From contig NZ_BHZC01000001.1 of assembly GCF_003865135.1 (NCBI RefSeq), positions 5,146,001 through 5,210,000 on the forward strand: a DNA stretch of 64,000 nt, given 5' to 3'. The position numbers and the translations under genes are program-made. The notes below the pieces were generated by a model. That model was not told where the DNA came from. It was given only the letters and a program-made list of their open reading frames with translations, and made no database searches. The DNA comes from Streptomyces chrestomyceticus JCM 4735. GTDB taxonomy: Bacteria; Actinomycetota; Actinomycetes; Streptomycetales; Streptomycetaceae. This document shows, piece by piece, positions 48,564 to 60,821 of this stretch. Numbering within the stretch: the first letter of the stretch is position 1; every line of letters starts with the position of its first letter.

Positions 48564-49886
48564 ATGCCACGGAACCAACCGGCACAGGTCACCGACGAAT
48601 GGGACGGGGACGGGGGGCGCTCCGCGAAGCGCCGCAGAATGATGCGGTACGCCGTCCCGGCCGCCGTCGTGGGCATCACCGCGGCCACCATCGGGCTGGT
48701 CCCGGCGTTCGCCGGCGCCGGCTCCCCGGACCTGCCGAAGATCTCCGCGCAGGACCTGATAGCCAAGGTCGCCGCGTCGGACGTGCAGCAGTTGTCCGGC
48801 ACGGTCCGTACCAACACCGACCTGGGACTGCCGTCCCTGTCGGGTGCCAGTGCCGGTACCTTCGGCAGCGGCTCGGCGGGCCAGGGCGGCAGCGGCTCGG
48901 GCGACAAGGACGGCAAGGGAGCCTCCGCGAGCCCGCAGAACCAGCTTATGGACCTGGCGTCCGGCTCGCACACACTGCAGGTCGCCGCCGACGGGCCGGA
49001 CAAGCAGCGGGTCTCGGTCGTCGGCAAGGCCGCCGAGTACAACCTCGTGCACAACGGCCGTGACATCTGGGGCTACGACAGCAAGAGCAACACCGCGTAC
49101 CACAGCACGGTCCCGGCCGAAGCGGGCAAGGACGGGAAGCACGGGTCCGGCAAGTCCGGCACATCCGGCGAGAGCGGCGACCTGAAGAACGCCACCCCGC
49201 AGGAGCTGGCCAAGAAGGCGCTCGACGCGGTCGGCGACAGCACCTCGGTGACCGTCGACGGCACGGCCAAGGTGGCCGGACGGGACGCGTACCAGCTCTC
49301 CATCAAGCCCAAGCAGGCCGGTTCCACGGTCGACTCGATCCGGATCTCGGTGGACGCCGAGACCGGCGTACCGCTGAAGTTCACGCTCACGCCCAAGGGC
49401 GGCGGCGCCGCCGCGATCGACGTCGGCTTCACCTCCGTCGACTTCGCCAAGCCCGCGGCCGGCACCTTCGACTTCAAGCCGCCGAAGGGCGCCGAGGTCG
49501 TGGACGGCGACAAGGCCCGCGCGCAGCAGCGCGCCAAGGGCGAGCGGACCGCCGAGGACCTCAAGGGCATCCTGGGGCAGTACGGCCTGGGCGGCAAGAA
49601 CGCCGCGAAGGGCAAGGGCGGCGTCGACGTCATCGGCTCCGGCTGGACCTCGATCGCCCACGTCAAGGGCGTCGGCTCCGGTCTCTCCGCGGCCGGCGGC
49701 AAGGGCGCGTCCGGTGAGGCGGCCAAGCTGCTGGACAGCCTGGGCGAGAAGGTGGACGGGAAGTTCGGCTCCGGCCGGCTCTACAGCACCCGCCTGGTCA
49801 ACGCCCTGGTGACGGACGACGGCTCGGTCTACGCCGGTGCCGTGGACAAGGAGTCCCTGATCAAGGCGGCCGAGTCCGCCACGTGA
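48564..49886 (+). CDS. LolA/MucB-like exported lipoprotein-carrier-fold protein
   Basis: This 440-residue exported protein has a cytoplasmic basic N-terminus, a hydrophobic segment at about residues 28-52 (signal peptide or anchor) and an extracellular region with the LolA/RseB-like half-barrel pattern, including ISAQDLIAKVAASDVQQLSGTV and ISVDAETGVPLKFTL. Gly/Ser/Lys-rich linkers divide it at about 90-120 and 190-215. The ATG at 48564 follows GGAGGTAAGG. It probably binds lipids or senses envelope state. It is followed by an ABC exporter after about 100 bp. Confidence 0.82.
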   Translation: MPRNQPAQVTDEWDGDGGRSAKRRRMMRYAVPAAVVGITAATIGLVPAFAGAGSPDLPKISAQDLIAKVAASDVQQLSGTVRTNTDLGLPSLSGASAGTFGSGSAGQGGSGSGDKDGKGASASPQNQLMDLASGSHTLQVAADGPDKQRVSVVGKAAEYNLVHNGRDIWGYDSKSNTAYHSTVPAEAGKDGKHGSGKSGTSGESGDLKNATPQELAKKALDAVGDSTSVTVDGTAKVAGRDAYQLSIKPKQAGSTVDSIRISVDAETGVPLKFTLTPKGGGAAAIDVGFTSVDFAKPAAGTFDFKPPKGAEVVDGDKARAQQRAKGERTAEDLKGILGQYGLGGKNAAKGKGGVDVIGSGWTSIAHVKGVGSGLSAAGGKGASGEAAKLLDSLGEKVDGKFGSGRLYSTRLVNALVTDDGSVYAGAVDKESLIKAAESAT

Positions 49887-49990
49887 CGGAAACGGCGTGG
49901 GGTGCGGCCGGCGGCCGCACCCCACGCCCGGGACAGGACCACCGGTGCGACCTGAGGCGTGACCACGGGCGTGACCACATGGGGGAGCCG

Positions 49991-50956
49991 ATGACGCAGC
50001 CGTCCGCCGGGGACCGGGTGATCGAGACCCGGGGGCTGACGAAGACCTACCGCGGCGGACAGCTCGCCGTCGACCGCCTCGACCTCGCCGTACCGCGCGG
50101 CAGCGTCTTCGGCTTCCTCGGACCCAACGGCTCGGGCAAGACCACCACCATCAGAATGCTGCTCGGCCTGATCGAGCCGTCCGCGGGCGGCGCCCGGCTG
50201 CTCGGCGAGCCGATGCCGCGGGCCGCCCGCCGGGTGCTGCCCAGGGTCGGCGCCCTCATCGAGGGACCGGCGCTGTACGGCTTCCTCAGCGGGCGGGACA
50301 ACCTCGTACGGTACGACGCGGCCGACCCGGCCACCGACCCCCGCACCCGCGCGCAGCGCGTGGACCACGTGCTGGAACGGGTCGGGCTGGCCGCCGCCGC
50401 CCGCAAGAAGGCACGCGCCTACTCGCTGGGCATGAAGCAGCGCCTGGGGCTGGCCGCGGCGCTCCTGCAGCCCCGTGAGCTCCTCGTGCTGGACGAGCCG
50501 ACCAACGGCCTGGACCCGCAGGGCATGCGCGAGATCCGTACGCTCGTCAGGGAACTGGCGGGTGACGGCACCACCGTCTTCCTCTCCTCCCACCTCCTCG
50601 ACGAGATCGAGCAGGTCTGTACGCACGCCGCCGTGATGGCCCGCGGCCGGCTCGTCACCCAGGGCACGGTCGCCGCGCTGTCCGCGGGCACCCGGGGGCG
50701 GCTGGTGGTCGGCACGCCCGACACCGCCGACGCGGCGCGGGTGCTCAAGGAGTACGGGGTGACCGACCTCGTGGTGGCGGAGGAACGGGTGACCGGGGAT
50801 CTGCCGGCACCGGCCGGCGGGCCGCCCGACCTGGCGGAGGTCAACGCCGCGCTCGTACGGGCCGGGGTGCGCGTACGGGCCTTCGGCGTGGAACGGGCGT
50901 CCCTGGAGGACGTCTTCGTGGAGCTGACGGGGGAGGGCTTCGATGTCGCGGGTTGA
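49991..50956 (+). CDS. ABC transporter ATP-binding protein
   Basis: This 321-residue ATPase of the DrrA/CcmA type energises export by the next gene's permease. Walker A is GPNGSGKT (44-51), the signature region is SLGMKQRLGL and Walker B is LLVLDEPTNGLD (Asp168, Glu169). An in-frame ATG at 49979 is an alternative start, but the GGGGGAG site lies between the two. It overlaps the permease gene by 14 bp. The substrate is unknown. Confidence 0.95.
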   Translation: MTQPSAGDRVIETRGLTKTYRGGQLAVDRLDLAVPRGSVFGFLGPNGSGKTTTIRMLLGLIEPSAGGARLLGEPMPRAARRVLPRVGALIEGPALYGFLSGRDNLVRYDAADPATDPRTRAQRVDHVLERVGLAAAARKKARAYSLGMKQRLGLAAALLQPRELLVLDEPTNGLDPQGMREIRTLVRELAGDGTTVFLSSHLLDEIEQVCTHAAVMARGRLVTQGTVAALSAGTRGRLVVGTPDTADAARVLKEYGVTDLVVAEERVTGDLPAPAGGPPDLAEVNAALVRAGVRVRAFGVERASLEDVFVELTGEGFDVAG

Positions 50957-51860
50957 GACGGCCGGGAGCGCGGAAGCGGCCGGGAGCGCGCGGGTCGGGA
51001 GCGCGGCCGTACGTCGCGCGCCGCGGCCGCTGTGGTCGCTCGGTCTGCTGCGCAACGAGATCGGGACGACCTTCCGGCGCTGGCGCACCCTCGCGCTGCT
51101 CGCCGTCCTCGCCGCCGTACCGGTCCTGATCGGTGTCGCCGTCAAGATCGAGACGAGTGGTGAGGGCGGTGGCCAGGGCGGATCCGGCGGCGCGGCGTTC
51201 GTCTCCCAGATCACCAACAACGGGCTCTTCCTGGTCTTCACCGCGCTCGCCGTGACCCTGCCGGTCTTCCTGCCGCTGGCGGTCGGCGTGGTCGCCGGGG
51301 ACTCGGTCGCCGGTGAGGCGCACGCCGGGACGCTGCGCTATCTGCTCGTCGCACCGGCCGGGCGGACCCGGCTGCTGCTGGTCAAGTACGCGACGACGCT
51401 GACGTTCTGCCTGGTGGCGACGTTGGTGGTGGCGGTGTCGGCGCTGGTGACCGGCGCGCTGCTGTTCCCGGTCGGCGAGGTGACGCTGCTGTCCGGGACG
51501 ACCGTGCCGTTCGCCGAGGGACTGCTGCGGGCGCTGGCGATCGCGGTCGTCGTGGCGCTGTCCCTGGTGGGGGTGGCGGCGATCGGCCTGTTCGTCTCGA
51601 CGCTCACCAACAGCGGCATCGCGGCGATGGCCACCACCGTCGGCCTGCTGATCGTGGTGCAGATCCTCGACACCATCCCGCAGCTCCACGCGATCCAGCC
51701 GTACCTCTTCTCGCACCACTGGCTGTCCTTCGCCGACGTGCTGCGCGACCCCGTCTACTGGGACCAGCTCCAGAAGAACTTCGGTCTCCAGGCGGTGTAC
51801 GCGGCGGTTTTCGGCTCCGCCGCCTGGGCGCGCTTCACGGCGCGGGACGTCACGGCCTGA
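50943..51860 (+). CDS. ABC transporter permease (ABC-2 type)
   Basis: This 305-residue integral membrane protein has about six helices (starting near residues 48, 92, 143, 186, 220 and 280). The layout is that of ABC-2 permeases that drop an extracellular loop after the first helix; RYLLVAPAGRTRLLLVKY after helix 2 is typical. It is encoded in overlap with the ATPase gene and so forms one exporter with it. Confidence 0.93.
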   Translation: MSRVETAGSAEAAGSARVGSAAVRRAPRPLWSLGLLRNEIGTTFRRWRTLALLAVLAAVPVLIGVAVKIETSGEGGGQGGSGGAAFVSQITNNGLFLVFTALAVTLPVFLPLAVGVVAGDSVAGEAHAGTLRYLLVAPAGRTRLLLVKYATTLTFCLVATLVVAVSALVTGALLFPVGEVTLLSGTTVPFAEGLLRALAIAVVVALSLVGVAAIGLFVSTLTNSGIAAMATTVGLLIVVQILDTIPQLHAIQPYLFSHHWLSFADVLRDPVYWDQLQKNFGLQAVYAAVFGSAAWARFTARDVTA

Positions 51861-51910
51861 GCCGCGCCGCCCCGCGCCGTACGGTCACGGGCCGCCGGTG
51901 CGGCCGGCCG

Positions 51911-54464
<2,554 letters not shown>

Positions 54465-54623
54465 GGGGCCCTCCGGAGGAATGCTGCTCCATCTGCGCCG
54501 GCGGTGGCACGGGTCGCGCTCCGAAGGTAACGCCGGACGGCCCGACTGTCATGTCCGTCCCGGGATACGGTCCTGACGGGGCGGGGTAGCGGTGCGGACC
54601 GGCCATCGCGTGGCCGAAAACGA

Positions 54624-54667
54624 CGGTGCCCGTACGGGACGTCCGAAGACGCTCCGTACGGGCACCG
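54624..54667 (-). terminator. terminator of the kor operon
   Basis: CGGTGCCCGTACGG (54624-54637) and CCGTACGGGCACCG (54654-54667) are a perfect 14-bp stem. An inner CGTC/GACG stem closes on a CGAA loop. It lies 21 bp past the korB stop codon. Confidence 0.85.
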
Positions 54668-54687
54668 GAAGGCCCGTGGCCGGCTGC

Positions 54688-55782
54688 TCAGCCGACCACC
54701 GTCCAGGTGTCGTTGCCCGCCAGCAGGGAGGCCAGGTCGCCCTTGCCCTTCTGCTCGATGGCGGTGTCCAACTGCTCACCCATGAGCGTGTCGTACACCG
54801 GGCGGTCCACGTTGCGCAGCACGCCGATGGGGGTGTGGTGCAGCGTGTCCGGGTCGGCGAGCCGGGACAGGGCGAACGCGGTGGTCGGCGAGGCGTTGTG
54901 CGCGTCGTGGACGAGCACCGCGTCCGCGCCCACCGTCGCCACGTCGACGACCTTCAGGTCGCCGGTGGCCGGATCGCGTACCACGCCCTTGGAGCCGAGG
55001 CCGTCCTCGGCGAGCGCGCCGAAGCGGATCGGCTGCCCGTGCTCCAGACGGATCACGGCCTCCTCGGCCTGCTGCTTGTCCTTGAGGACCTCGAAGGCGC
55101 CGTCGTTGAAGATGTTGCAGTTCTGGTAGATCTCCACCAGCGCCGTGCCCGGGTGGGCGGCGGCCGCGCGCAGCACGCTGGTCAGGTGCTTGCGGTCGGA
55201 GTCGACCGTACGGGCCACGAAGGACGCCTCCGCGCCGATGGCCAGCGACACCGGGTTGAAGGGCGCGTCCAGCGAGCCCATCGGCGTCGACTTGGTGATC
55301 TTGCCGACCTCGGAGGTGGGGCTGTACTGGCCCTTGGTCAGACCGTAGATCCGGTTGTTGAACAGCAGGATCTTGAGGTTGACGTTGCGGCGCAGCGCGT
55401 GGATGAGGTGGTTGCCGCCGATGGACAGCGCGTCGCCGTCGCCGGTGACGACCCACACCGACAGGTCACGGCGCGAGGAGGCCAGGCCGGAGGCGATGGC
55501 CGGGGCGCGGCCGTGGATGGAGTGCATCCCGTACGTGTTCATGTAGTACGGGAACCGGGAGGAGCAGCCGATGCCCGAGACGAAGACGATGTTCTCCTTC
55601 GCCAGACCGAGTTCGGGCATGAAGCCCTGCACGGCGGCGAGAACCGCGTAATCACCGCAGCCGGGGCACCAGCGCACTTCCTGATCGGACTTGAAGTCCT
55701 TCATGGACTGCTTGGCCTCGGCCTTGGGCACCAGCGAAAGCGCCTCGATCGTCGAGGTCCCCTCCGCGATCGTCTCAGTCAT
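54688..55782 (-). CDS. korB: 2-oxoacid:ferredoxin oxidoreductase beta subunit (KorB)
   Basis: This 364-residue subunit carries thiamine diphosphate and a [4Fe-4S] cluster. CPGCGDY (Cys39, Cys42) is the first cluster motif and SGIGCSSR holds another ligand. The thiamine diphosphate motif is VVTGDGDALSIGGNHLIHALRRN. With KorA it converts 2-oxoglutarate and CoA to succinyl-CoA, reducing ferredoxin. The ATG at 55782 overlaps the korA end by 8 bp. Confidence 0.95.
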   Translation of the reverse strand: MTETIAEGTSTIEALSLVPKAEAKQSMKDFKSDQEVRWCPGCGDYAVLAAVQGFMPELGLAKENIVFVSGIGCSSRFPYYMNTYGMHSIHGRAPAIASGLASSRRDLSVWVVTGDGDALSIGGNHLIHALRRNVNLKILLFNNRIYGLTKGQYSPTSEVGKITKSTPMGSLDAPFNPVSLAIGAEASFVARTVDSDRKHLTSVLRAAAAHPGTALVEIYQNCNIFNDGAFEVLKDKQQAEEAVIRLEHGQPIRFGALAEDGLGSKGVVRDPATGDLKVVDVATVGADAVLVHDAHNASPTTAFALSRLADPDTLHHTPIGVLRNVDRPVYDTLMGEQLDTAIEQKGKGDLASLLAGNDTWTVVG

Positions 55783-57808
55783 TGATGGCCTCCTTAAAGA
55801 CCTCCGCAAGCTGCTCGGCCTTGAACGGCATTCCGCTGACCTGGGTGTACGAGCGGGCGTCGACGAGGTACTTCGCCCGCAGCAGCGTCGCGAGCTGGCC
55901 GAGGTTCATCTCCGGTACGACCACCTTGTCGTAACGCGCCAGCACCGCGCCGAGATTCCGCGGGAAGGGGTTGAGATGGCGCAGATGGGCCTGCGCGATC
56001 CGCCCGCCGTCCCGCCGTACGCGCCGGACGGCCGCGGTGATCGGCCCGTACGTCGAGCCCCAGCCCAGCACGAGGGTGTCGGCGCCCTGCGCGGCGGCGG
56101 CACCCTGGCCGTCCTGGACGGCCGCCTCCACCGTCGGGTCGTCGACCTCCAGGTCCGGCACCTCGACGCCGTCGACCTTCGCCTGGCGCGTCCGCACCAT
56201 GAAGTCGTGGTTGGCCGGGTCGTAGGAGATGTTGCCCGTGCCGTCCTGCTTCTCGATGCCGCCGATCCGGTGCTCCAGACCCGGCGTGCCGGGCACCGCC
56301 CACGGCCGGGCGAGGGTCTGCTCGTCGCGCTTGTACGGCCAGAACACCTCGGTGCCGTCGGCCAGCGTGTGGTTCGTGCCGGACGCGAACTGCACGCGCA
56401 GGTCGGGCAGTTCGTCGACCTCCGGAATGCGCCACGGCTCGGAGCCGTTGGCCAGGTAGCCGTCGGACAGCAGGAAGACCGGCGTACGGTACGTCAGCGC
56501 GATGCGCGCCGCGTCCAGCGCCGCGTCGAAGCAGTCGGCGGGCGTCTTCGGCGCCACGATCGGCACCGGCGCCTCGCCGTTGCGCCCGTACATCGCCTGG
56601 AGCAGGTCGGCCTGCTCGGTCTTGGTGGGCAGACCGGTGGACGGGCCGCCGCGCTGGATGTCCACGATGACCAGCGGGAGTTCGAGGGAGACCGCGAGTC
56701 CGATGGTCTCCGACTTCAGCGCCACACCGGGGCCCGACGTGGTGGTCACCGCGAGCGCGCCGCCGAAGGCGGCGCCCAGTGCCGCGCCGATGCCGGCGAT
56801 CTCGTCCTCGGCCTGGAAGGTCCGCACGCCGAAGTTCTTGTGCTTGCTCAGCTCGTGCAGGATGTCCGAGGCCGGCGTGATCGGGTACGAGCCGAGGTAG
56901 AGCGGCAGGTCGGCCTGCTGCCCGGCGGCGATCAGGCCGTACGACAGCGCCAGGTTGCCGGAGATGTTGCGGTACGTCCCCGTCGGGAACGCCTGGGTGG
57001 CCGGCGCGACCTCGTAGGAGACCGCGAAGTCCTCGGTGGTCTCGCCGAAGTTCCAGCCCGCGCGGAACGCGGCGACGTTCGCCTCGGCGATGTCCGGCTT
57101 CTTGGCGAACTTCTGCCGCAGGAACGCTTCGGTGCCCTCGGTCGGCCGGTGGTACATCCACGACAGCAGGCCCAGCGCGAACATGTTCTTGGAACGCTCG
57201 GCCTCCTTGCGGGAGAGCCCGAACTCCTTGAGCGCCTCGATCGTCAACGTCGTCAGCGGCACCGGGTGGACGTTGTATCCCTGCAGCGACCCGTCCTCCA
57301 GCGGGCTGACGTCGTAGCCCACCTTCGCCATCGGCCGCTTGGTGAACTCGTCCGTGTTGACGATGATCTCCGCGCCGCGCGGCACGTCCGCCAGGTTCGC
57401 CTTCAGCGCGGCCGGGTTCATCGCCACCAGGACGTTGGGCGCGTCGCCGGGGGTGAGGATGTCGTGGTCCGCGAAGTGGAGCTGGAAGCTGGAGACGCCC
57501 GGCAGGGTGCCGGCGGGGGCCCGGATCTCGGCGGGGAAGTTCGGCAGCGTCGACAGGTCGTTGCCGAAGGTCGCCGTCTCGGAGGTGAACCGGTCGCCCG
57601 TGAGCTGCATACCGTCACCGGAGTCGCCCGCGAACCGGATGATCACCCGGTCCAGGCGACGTACCTCTTTGCCGCCGTTCTTACCGCCGTCTGTACCGCC
57701 GTGTGTACCGCCGTTCTTCCCGCCGTCGGCGCCGGTCCCGGGAGCCTGCGGCTCCCGGGTGAGCGCTCCGTCGGCCTGCTCGGCTTGGCTGCTGACCTGG
57801 CTGGTCAC
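55775..57808 (-). CDS. korA: 2-oxoacid:ferredoxin oxidoreductase alpha subunit (KorA)
   Basis: This 677-residue fused gamma/alpha subunit has a gamma domain at about residues 52-235 (RFAGDSGDGMQLTG at the start) and an alpha domain with the YPITPASDILHELS motif, EDEIAGIGAALGAAFGG and TTTSGPGVALKSE. The first about 50 residues contain the repeat GGKNGGTHGGTDGGKNGGK and look like a flexible tail. The GTG at 57808 follows GGGAGG; a longer frame reaches 57874 without a ribosome site. Confidence 0.95.
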   Translation of the reverse strand: MTSQVSSQAEQADGALTREPQAPGTGADGGKNGGTHGGTDGGKNGGKEVRRLDRVIIRFAGDSGDGMQLTGDRFTSETATFGNDLSTLPNFPAEIRAPAGTLPGVSSFQLHFADHDILTPGDAPNVLVAMNPAALKANLADVPRGAEIIVNTDEFTKRPMAKVGYDVSPLEDGSLQGYNVHPVPLTTLTIEALKEFGLSRKEAERSKNMFALGLLSWMYHRPTEGTEAFLRQKFAKKPDIAEANVAAFRAGWNFGETTEDFAVSYEVAPATQAFPTGTYRNISGNLALSYGLIAAGQQADLPLYLGSYPITPASDILHELSKHKNFGVRTFQAEDEIAGIGAALGAAFGGALAVTTTSGPGVALKSETIGLAVSLELPLVIVDIQRGGPSTGLPTKTEQADLLQAMYGRNGEAPVPIVAPKTPADCFDAALDAARIALTYRTPVFLLSDGYLANGSEPWRIPEVDELPDLRVQFASGTNHTLADGTEVFWPYKRDEQTLARPWAVPGTPGLEHRIGGIEKQDGTGNISYDPANHDFMVRTRQAKVDGVEVPDLEVDDPTVEAAVQDGQGAAAAQGADTLVLGWGSTYGPITAAVRRVRRDGGRIAQAHLRHLNPFPRNLGAVLARYDKVVVPEMNLGQLATLLRAKYLVDARSYTQVSGMPFKAEQLAEVFKEAIND

Positions 57809-58082
57809 TGCTTCGGACCTCCCTCGGGGCGGTGGCTCGGGACTCGTCGTGCCGACCGGTCGTCCCACGAACATCGTACGTGGGTAAGGGTCGCCTTCCC
57901 TGGGCCGATCACATGATGGACGCGGACGTGAGACAGCGTTCTGTCAACAATTGTCATGAAACAACCGCCCCCCGGCCCCCTTCTCCAAGACGCTCGCGTC
58001 TCGGCCTTTGGTTCTACTCCTCAGGTCCCGGACGGCCCACGGAGCCGCCCGCAACCTGCGTGACTGACAGCGTGTCGGTTTC

Positions 58083-58754
58083 TCAGGAGCCGAGATACCT
58101 GAGGACGGCCAGCACCCGGCGGTGATCCCCGTCACTCGGCGACAGTCCCAGCTTGAGGAAGATGTTGCTGACGTGCTTCTCCACCGCACCGTCGCTCACC
58201 ACCAGCTGCCGCGCGATCGCGGAGTTCGTCCGCCCCTCGGCCATCAGCCCCAGGACCTCCCGCTCGCGTGGCGTGAGGTTCGCCAGCACGTCCTGCTTAC
58301 GGCTGCGGCCGAGCAGTTGCGCGACCACTTCGGGGTCCAGCGCGGTGCCCCCCTCGGCGACCCGGACCACCGCGTCGACGAACTCCCGCACTTCGGCTAC
58401 CCGGTCCTTGAGGAGATAGCCGACGCCGTGACTGGATCCCGCGAGCAATTCGGTCGCGTACTGCTCCTCCACGTACTGCGACAGCACCAGCACCCCCAGC
58501 CCCGGGTGATCACGCCGCAGCCGGACCGCGGCCCGCACCCCCTCGTCCGTGTGCGTCGGCGGCATCCGTACGTCCGCCACCACCACGTCCGGCAGCTCGT
58601 CCTCGGCCGCCAGCTCCCCGATGACCTTGATCAACGCGTCGGCGTCACCCACCCCCGCCACGACGTCGTGCCCACGGTCGGTGAGCAACCGGGTCAGGCC
58701 CTCCCGAAGCAGCACCGAGTCCTCGGCGATGACCACCCGCACCCTGTCCTCCAC
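58083..58754 (-). CDS. two-component response regulator, NarL/LuxR family
   Basis: This 223-residue regulator has an N-terminal receiver domain (about residues 4-125) with the acidic pair EDS (11-13) and phosphoacceptor Asp61 in VVVADVRMP. A C-terminal LuxR helix-turn-helix spans about 155-205 (LTPREREVLGLMAEGRTNSAIARQL). The GTG at 58754 has GAAGAG upstream. Two sensor kinases follow upstream on the same strand. A TTTCCCCACCC motif lies 29 bp upstream of the start. Confidence 0.95.
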   Translation of the reverse strand: MEDRVRVVIAEDSVLLREGLTRLLTDRGHDVVAGVGDADALIKVIGELAAEDELPDVVVADVRMPPTHTDEGVRAAVRLRRDHPGLGVLVLSQYVEEQYATELLAGSSHGVGYLLKDRVAEVREFVDAVVRVAEGGTALDPEVVAQLLGRSRKQDVLANLTPREREVLGLMAEGRTNSAIARQLVVSDGAVEKHVSNIFLKLGLSPSDGDHRRVLAVLRYLGS

Positions 58755-59247
58755 GGCTCTTCCCGCCCCCACAGTCTTGATATTTCCCCACCCTGCGCCC
58801 CCAGCATCCCAGCATCCGATCCCGCCCGCCCCCACCCGCCCCTAAACGACGGACACGACTCCGGACGGGGCCGGGGCGTCATTCGGGACCGGCCAGGGGC
58901 TGTGACGGGTGGGGCGGGCGGTGACGGGGGCTAATCCGGGCGGGGTGGGAGGGGGAGGGGACGGGAGGGGGAGAGGGAGCGGTTGGAGGTTGGGGCGAGT
59001 TGCGGTCCGGGCTGCTGGGCCGCTCGTGCCGCTCGAGCTGCTGGGCCGCTCGTGCCGACCGGGTTGCTGGGCCGCTCGTGCCGACCGGGTTGCTGGGCCG
59101 ACTGGGCCGCCCGGACCGCCCGGGCTGCTGGGCCGCCCGAACCGCCCGCACCGTCCGTGCCCGACCGAACCGCCCGGACCACTCAGGTGGACCGGGCGCG
59201 GGCGGGTGGAACGGTCGGCCCGGCCCGGTCTGGTCCGGGCGGCCGGG
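58755..59247. other. 493-bp gap with a 26-bp minisatellite
   Basis: The gap separates the regulator from the first kinase. The left part has the regulator promoter region. A Gly/purine-rich stretch lies at 58900-58990, and the 26-bp tandem repeat at 59015-59118 is followed by degenerate copies. No gene is supported. Confidence 0.6.
59015..59118. repeat. 26-bp tandem repeat, about four copies
   Basis: Units starting CTGGGCCGCTCGTGCC begin at 59015, 59041 and 59067, and a truncated unit begins at 59093; the second and third are nearly identical. Divergent copies at 59102 and 59128 keep a 26-bp offset. The period is not a multiple of three and no gene covers it. Confidence 0.85.
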
Positions 59248-60570
59248 TCAGGCGCGCCAGGGGAGGTCTGCCGTGATGTTGGTCGGGCCGCCCGGAGGAG
59301 AGTCGACGACCAGGAGGCCGTCGACCGCGCTGAGCCGCTCGGCCAGGCCCGCCAGCCCGCTGCCGGTCTCCGTGCTCGCGCCGCCCTGCCCGTCGTCCGA
59401 GACGAGCACCATGAGCCGGTCCGCCACCCGCCACACGTCCACGGAGGCGCCGGCCGCCCGGGCGTGCTTGGAGACGTTCTGGAGCAGTTCGGAGACGGTG
59501 AAGTAGGCGATGCCCTCGATGGCCGCGGCGGGGCGGTGGTCCAGGTCCACGGAGACCTTGACCGGCACCGTGCAGCGGGCGGAGAGGGCCGACAGGGCCG
59601 GGCCCAGCCCGCGGTCGGTCAGGATCGCCGGGTGGATGCCGCGCGCGAGGTCGCGCAGCTCCTGGAGGGCGATCTTCACCTCGCCGTGTGCCTCGTCCAC
59701 CATCTTCGCGGCGGCCTCCGGGTCCTGCGCCAGCTTCTCCTTCGCCAGGCCCAGGTCCATCGCCAGCGACACCAGCCGGGCCTGCGCGCCGTCGTGCAGG
59801 TCCCGCTCGATGCGCCGCAGGTCGGCGGCGGCGGTGTCCACGACCACCCCGCGGTCCGTCTCCAGCTCCGAGACGCGCGTGGCGAGCAGGGAGGGGCCGA
59901 GCAGCCCGTGGACCAGGACGCGGTCCACGTGCGTCAGGCCGCGTATCAGCCACGGTCCGGCCAGGACCAGCAGCAGGCCGAGGCCGCTGGCTATCGCCAT
60001 GCCGGGCGGGGAGTCCAGGTAGATGCCGTCTCCCCGGCCGTTGCCCCAGAGCTGGATGCCCGGCTGGTCGAGGTAGGCGGGGAACGTCCACTGCCACAGC
60101 GGGTAGAGGAGCAGGGACCAGGCCACCGACCAGAACGTCACCGCGAAGACGAAGGCGAAGACCGCCCACGGGAAGTGGAGTATCGAGTACAGGAGATGGC
60201 GCCAGGAGACACCGCTCTTGAGCACCGCGCAGACCCAGCTCATCATCCCCGGCTTGGCGGGGCGCACCGGCTCCGGGTGCTCCACGTCCAGATCCAGCAG
60301 CGCACGCGCCCGGACCCGCTCCAGATTTCCGAGCCCTCGGCAGCCGATCAGCGCGCCCGCGAGCACCGGTATCCCCAGGAACGTGATCAGCAGGCCCGCG
60401 CCGACCGAGACCATGGCGACGGCGTAGCTGAACATCACGCAGGCGACCGGGAGGCTCAGGAGGAGGTAGAGGAACTCCCGCCAGGTACGGCCCGCGAACG
60501 GGGCGCGCAGGGCGACGGGCACACGCGAGGTCGCCGGTGCGGGGGAGGGGGGGCGGTAGGCGGTGTCCAT
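59248..60570 (-). CDS. sensor histidine kinase (HisKA_3 type), first of two paralogs
   Basis: This 440-residue membrane kinase has an N-terminal region with about four helices organised as two PspC/DUF-sensor-like repeats, a HisKA_3 dimerisation domain with His259 in RRIERDLHDGAQARL, and a C-terminal ATPase domain (SELLQNVSKHARA, DDGQGG, GSGLAGLAERL). It phosphorylates NarL-type regulators, here probably the one encoded at 58083. The signal is unknown. It is closely similar to the adjacent upstream kinase. Confidence 0.94.
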   Translation of the reverse strand: MDTAYRPPSPAPATSRVPVALRAPFAGRTWREFLYLLLSLPVACVMFSYAVAMVSVGAGLLITFLGIPVLAGALIGCRGLGNLERVRARALLDLDVEHPEPVRPAKPGMMSWVCAVLKSGVSWRHLLYSILHFPWAVFAFVFAVTFWSVAWSLLLYPLWQWTFPAYLDQPGIQLWGNGRGDGIYLDSPPGMAIASGLGLLLVLAGPWLIRGLTHVDRVLVHGLLGPSLLATRVSELETDRGVVVDTAAADLRRIERDLHDGAQARLVSLAMDLGLAKEKLAQDPEAAAKMVDEAHGEVKIALQELRDLARGIHPAILTDRGLGPALSALSARCTVPVKVSVDLDHRPAAAIEGIAYFTVSELLQNVSKHARAAGASVDVWRVADRLMVLVSDDGQGGASTETGSGLAGLAERLSAVDGLLVVDSPPGGPTNITADLPWRA

Positions 60571-60749
60571 GGTCTCGTCGTCCGTTCTGCCAGGTCCGGG
60601 TCGGCCTGCTGCCGGCGCCGTTGTACGCCTCCGGCAGCGTCCAGCCGCTGCCGCGCCGTCAGACCCGCTGCATCCGGCTCTTCCGACTACCTCAAGCCTC
60701 CGCGCTCGCCGCCGTCCGCACCATGAGGGAAAGCGCAGTCTTCACCCTG

Positions 60750-60766
60750 GGGTTTTCCCCACCCCC
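60750..60766. promoter_or_regulatory. GGGGTTTTCCCCACCCC element upstream of the first kinase
   Basis: This 17-bp element matches 16 of 17 bases at 62286-62302 upstream of the second kinase, and its TTTCCCCACCC core recurs at 58783 upstream of the response regulator. It is a candidate site for that regulator. Confidence 0.45.
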
Positions 60767-60821
60767 GCCCCGCCCCCGCAGCCCGTACGGAGGCCGTACG
60801 GAGCCCGCACGGGCCGCGTAG

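Noticed and set aside
59000..59506. Rightward frames over the 26-bp repeat
   Set aside because: The repeat period is not a multiple of three, so successive units are read in different frames; no ribosome site.
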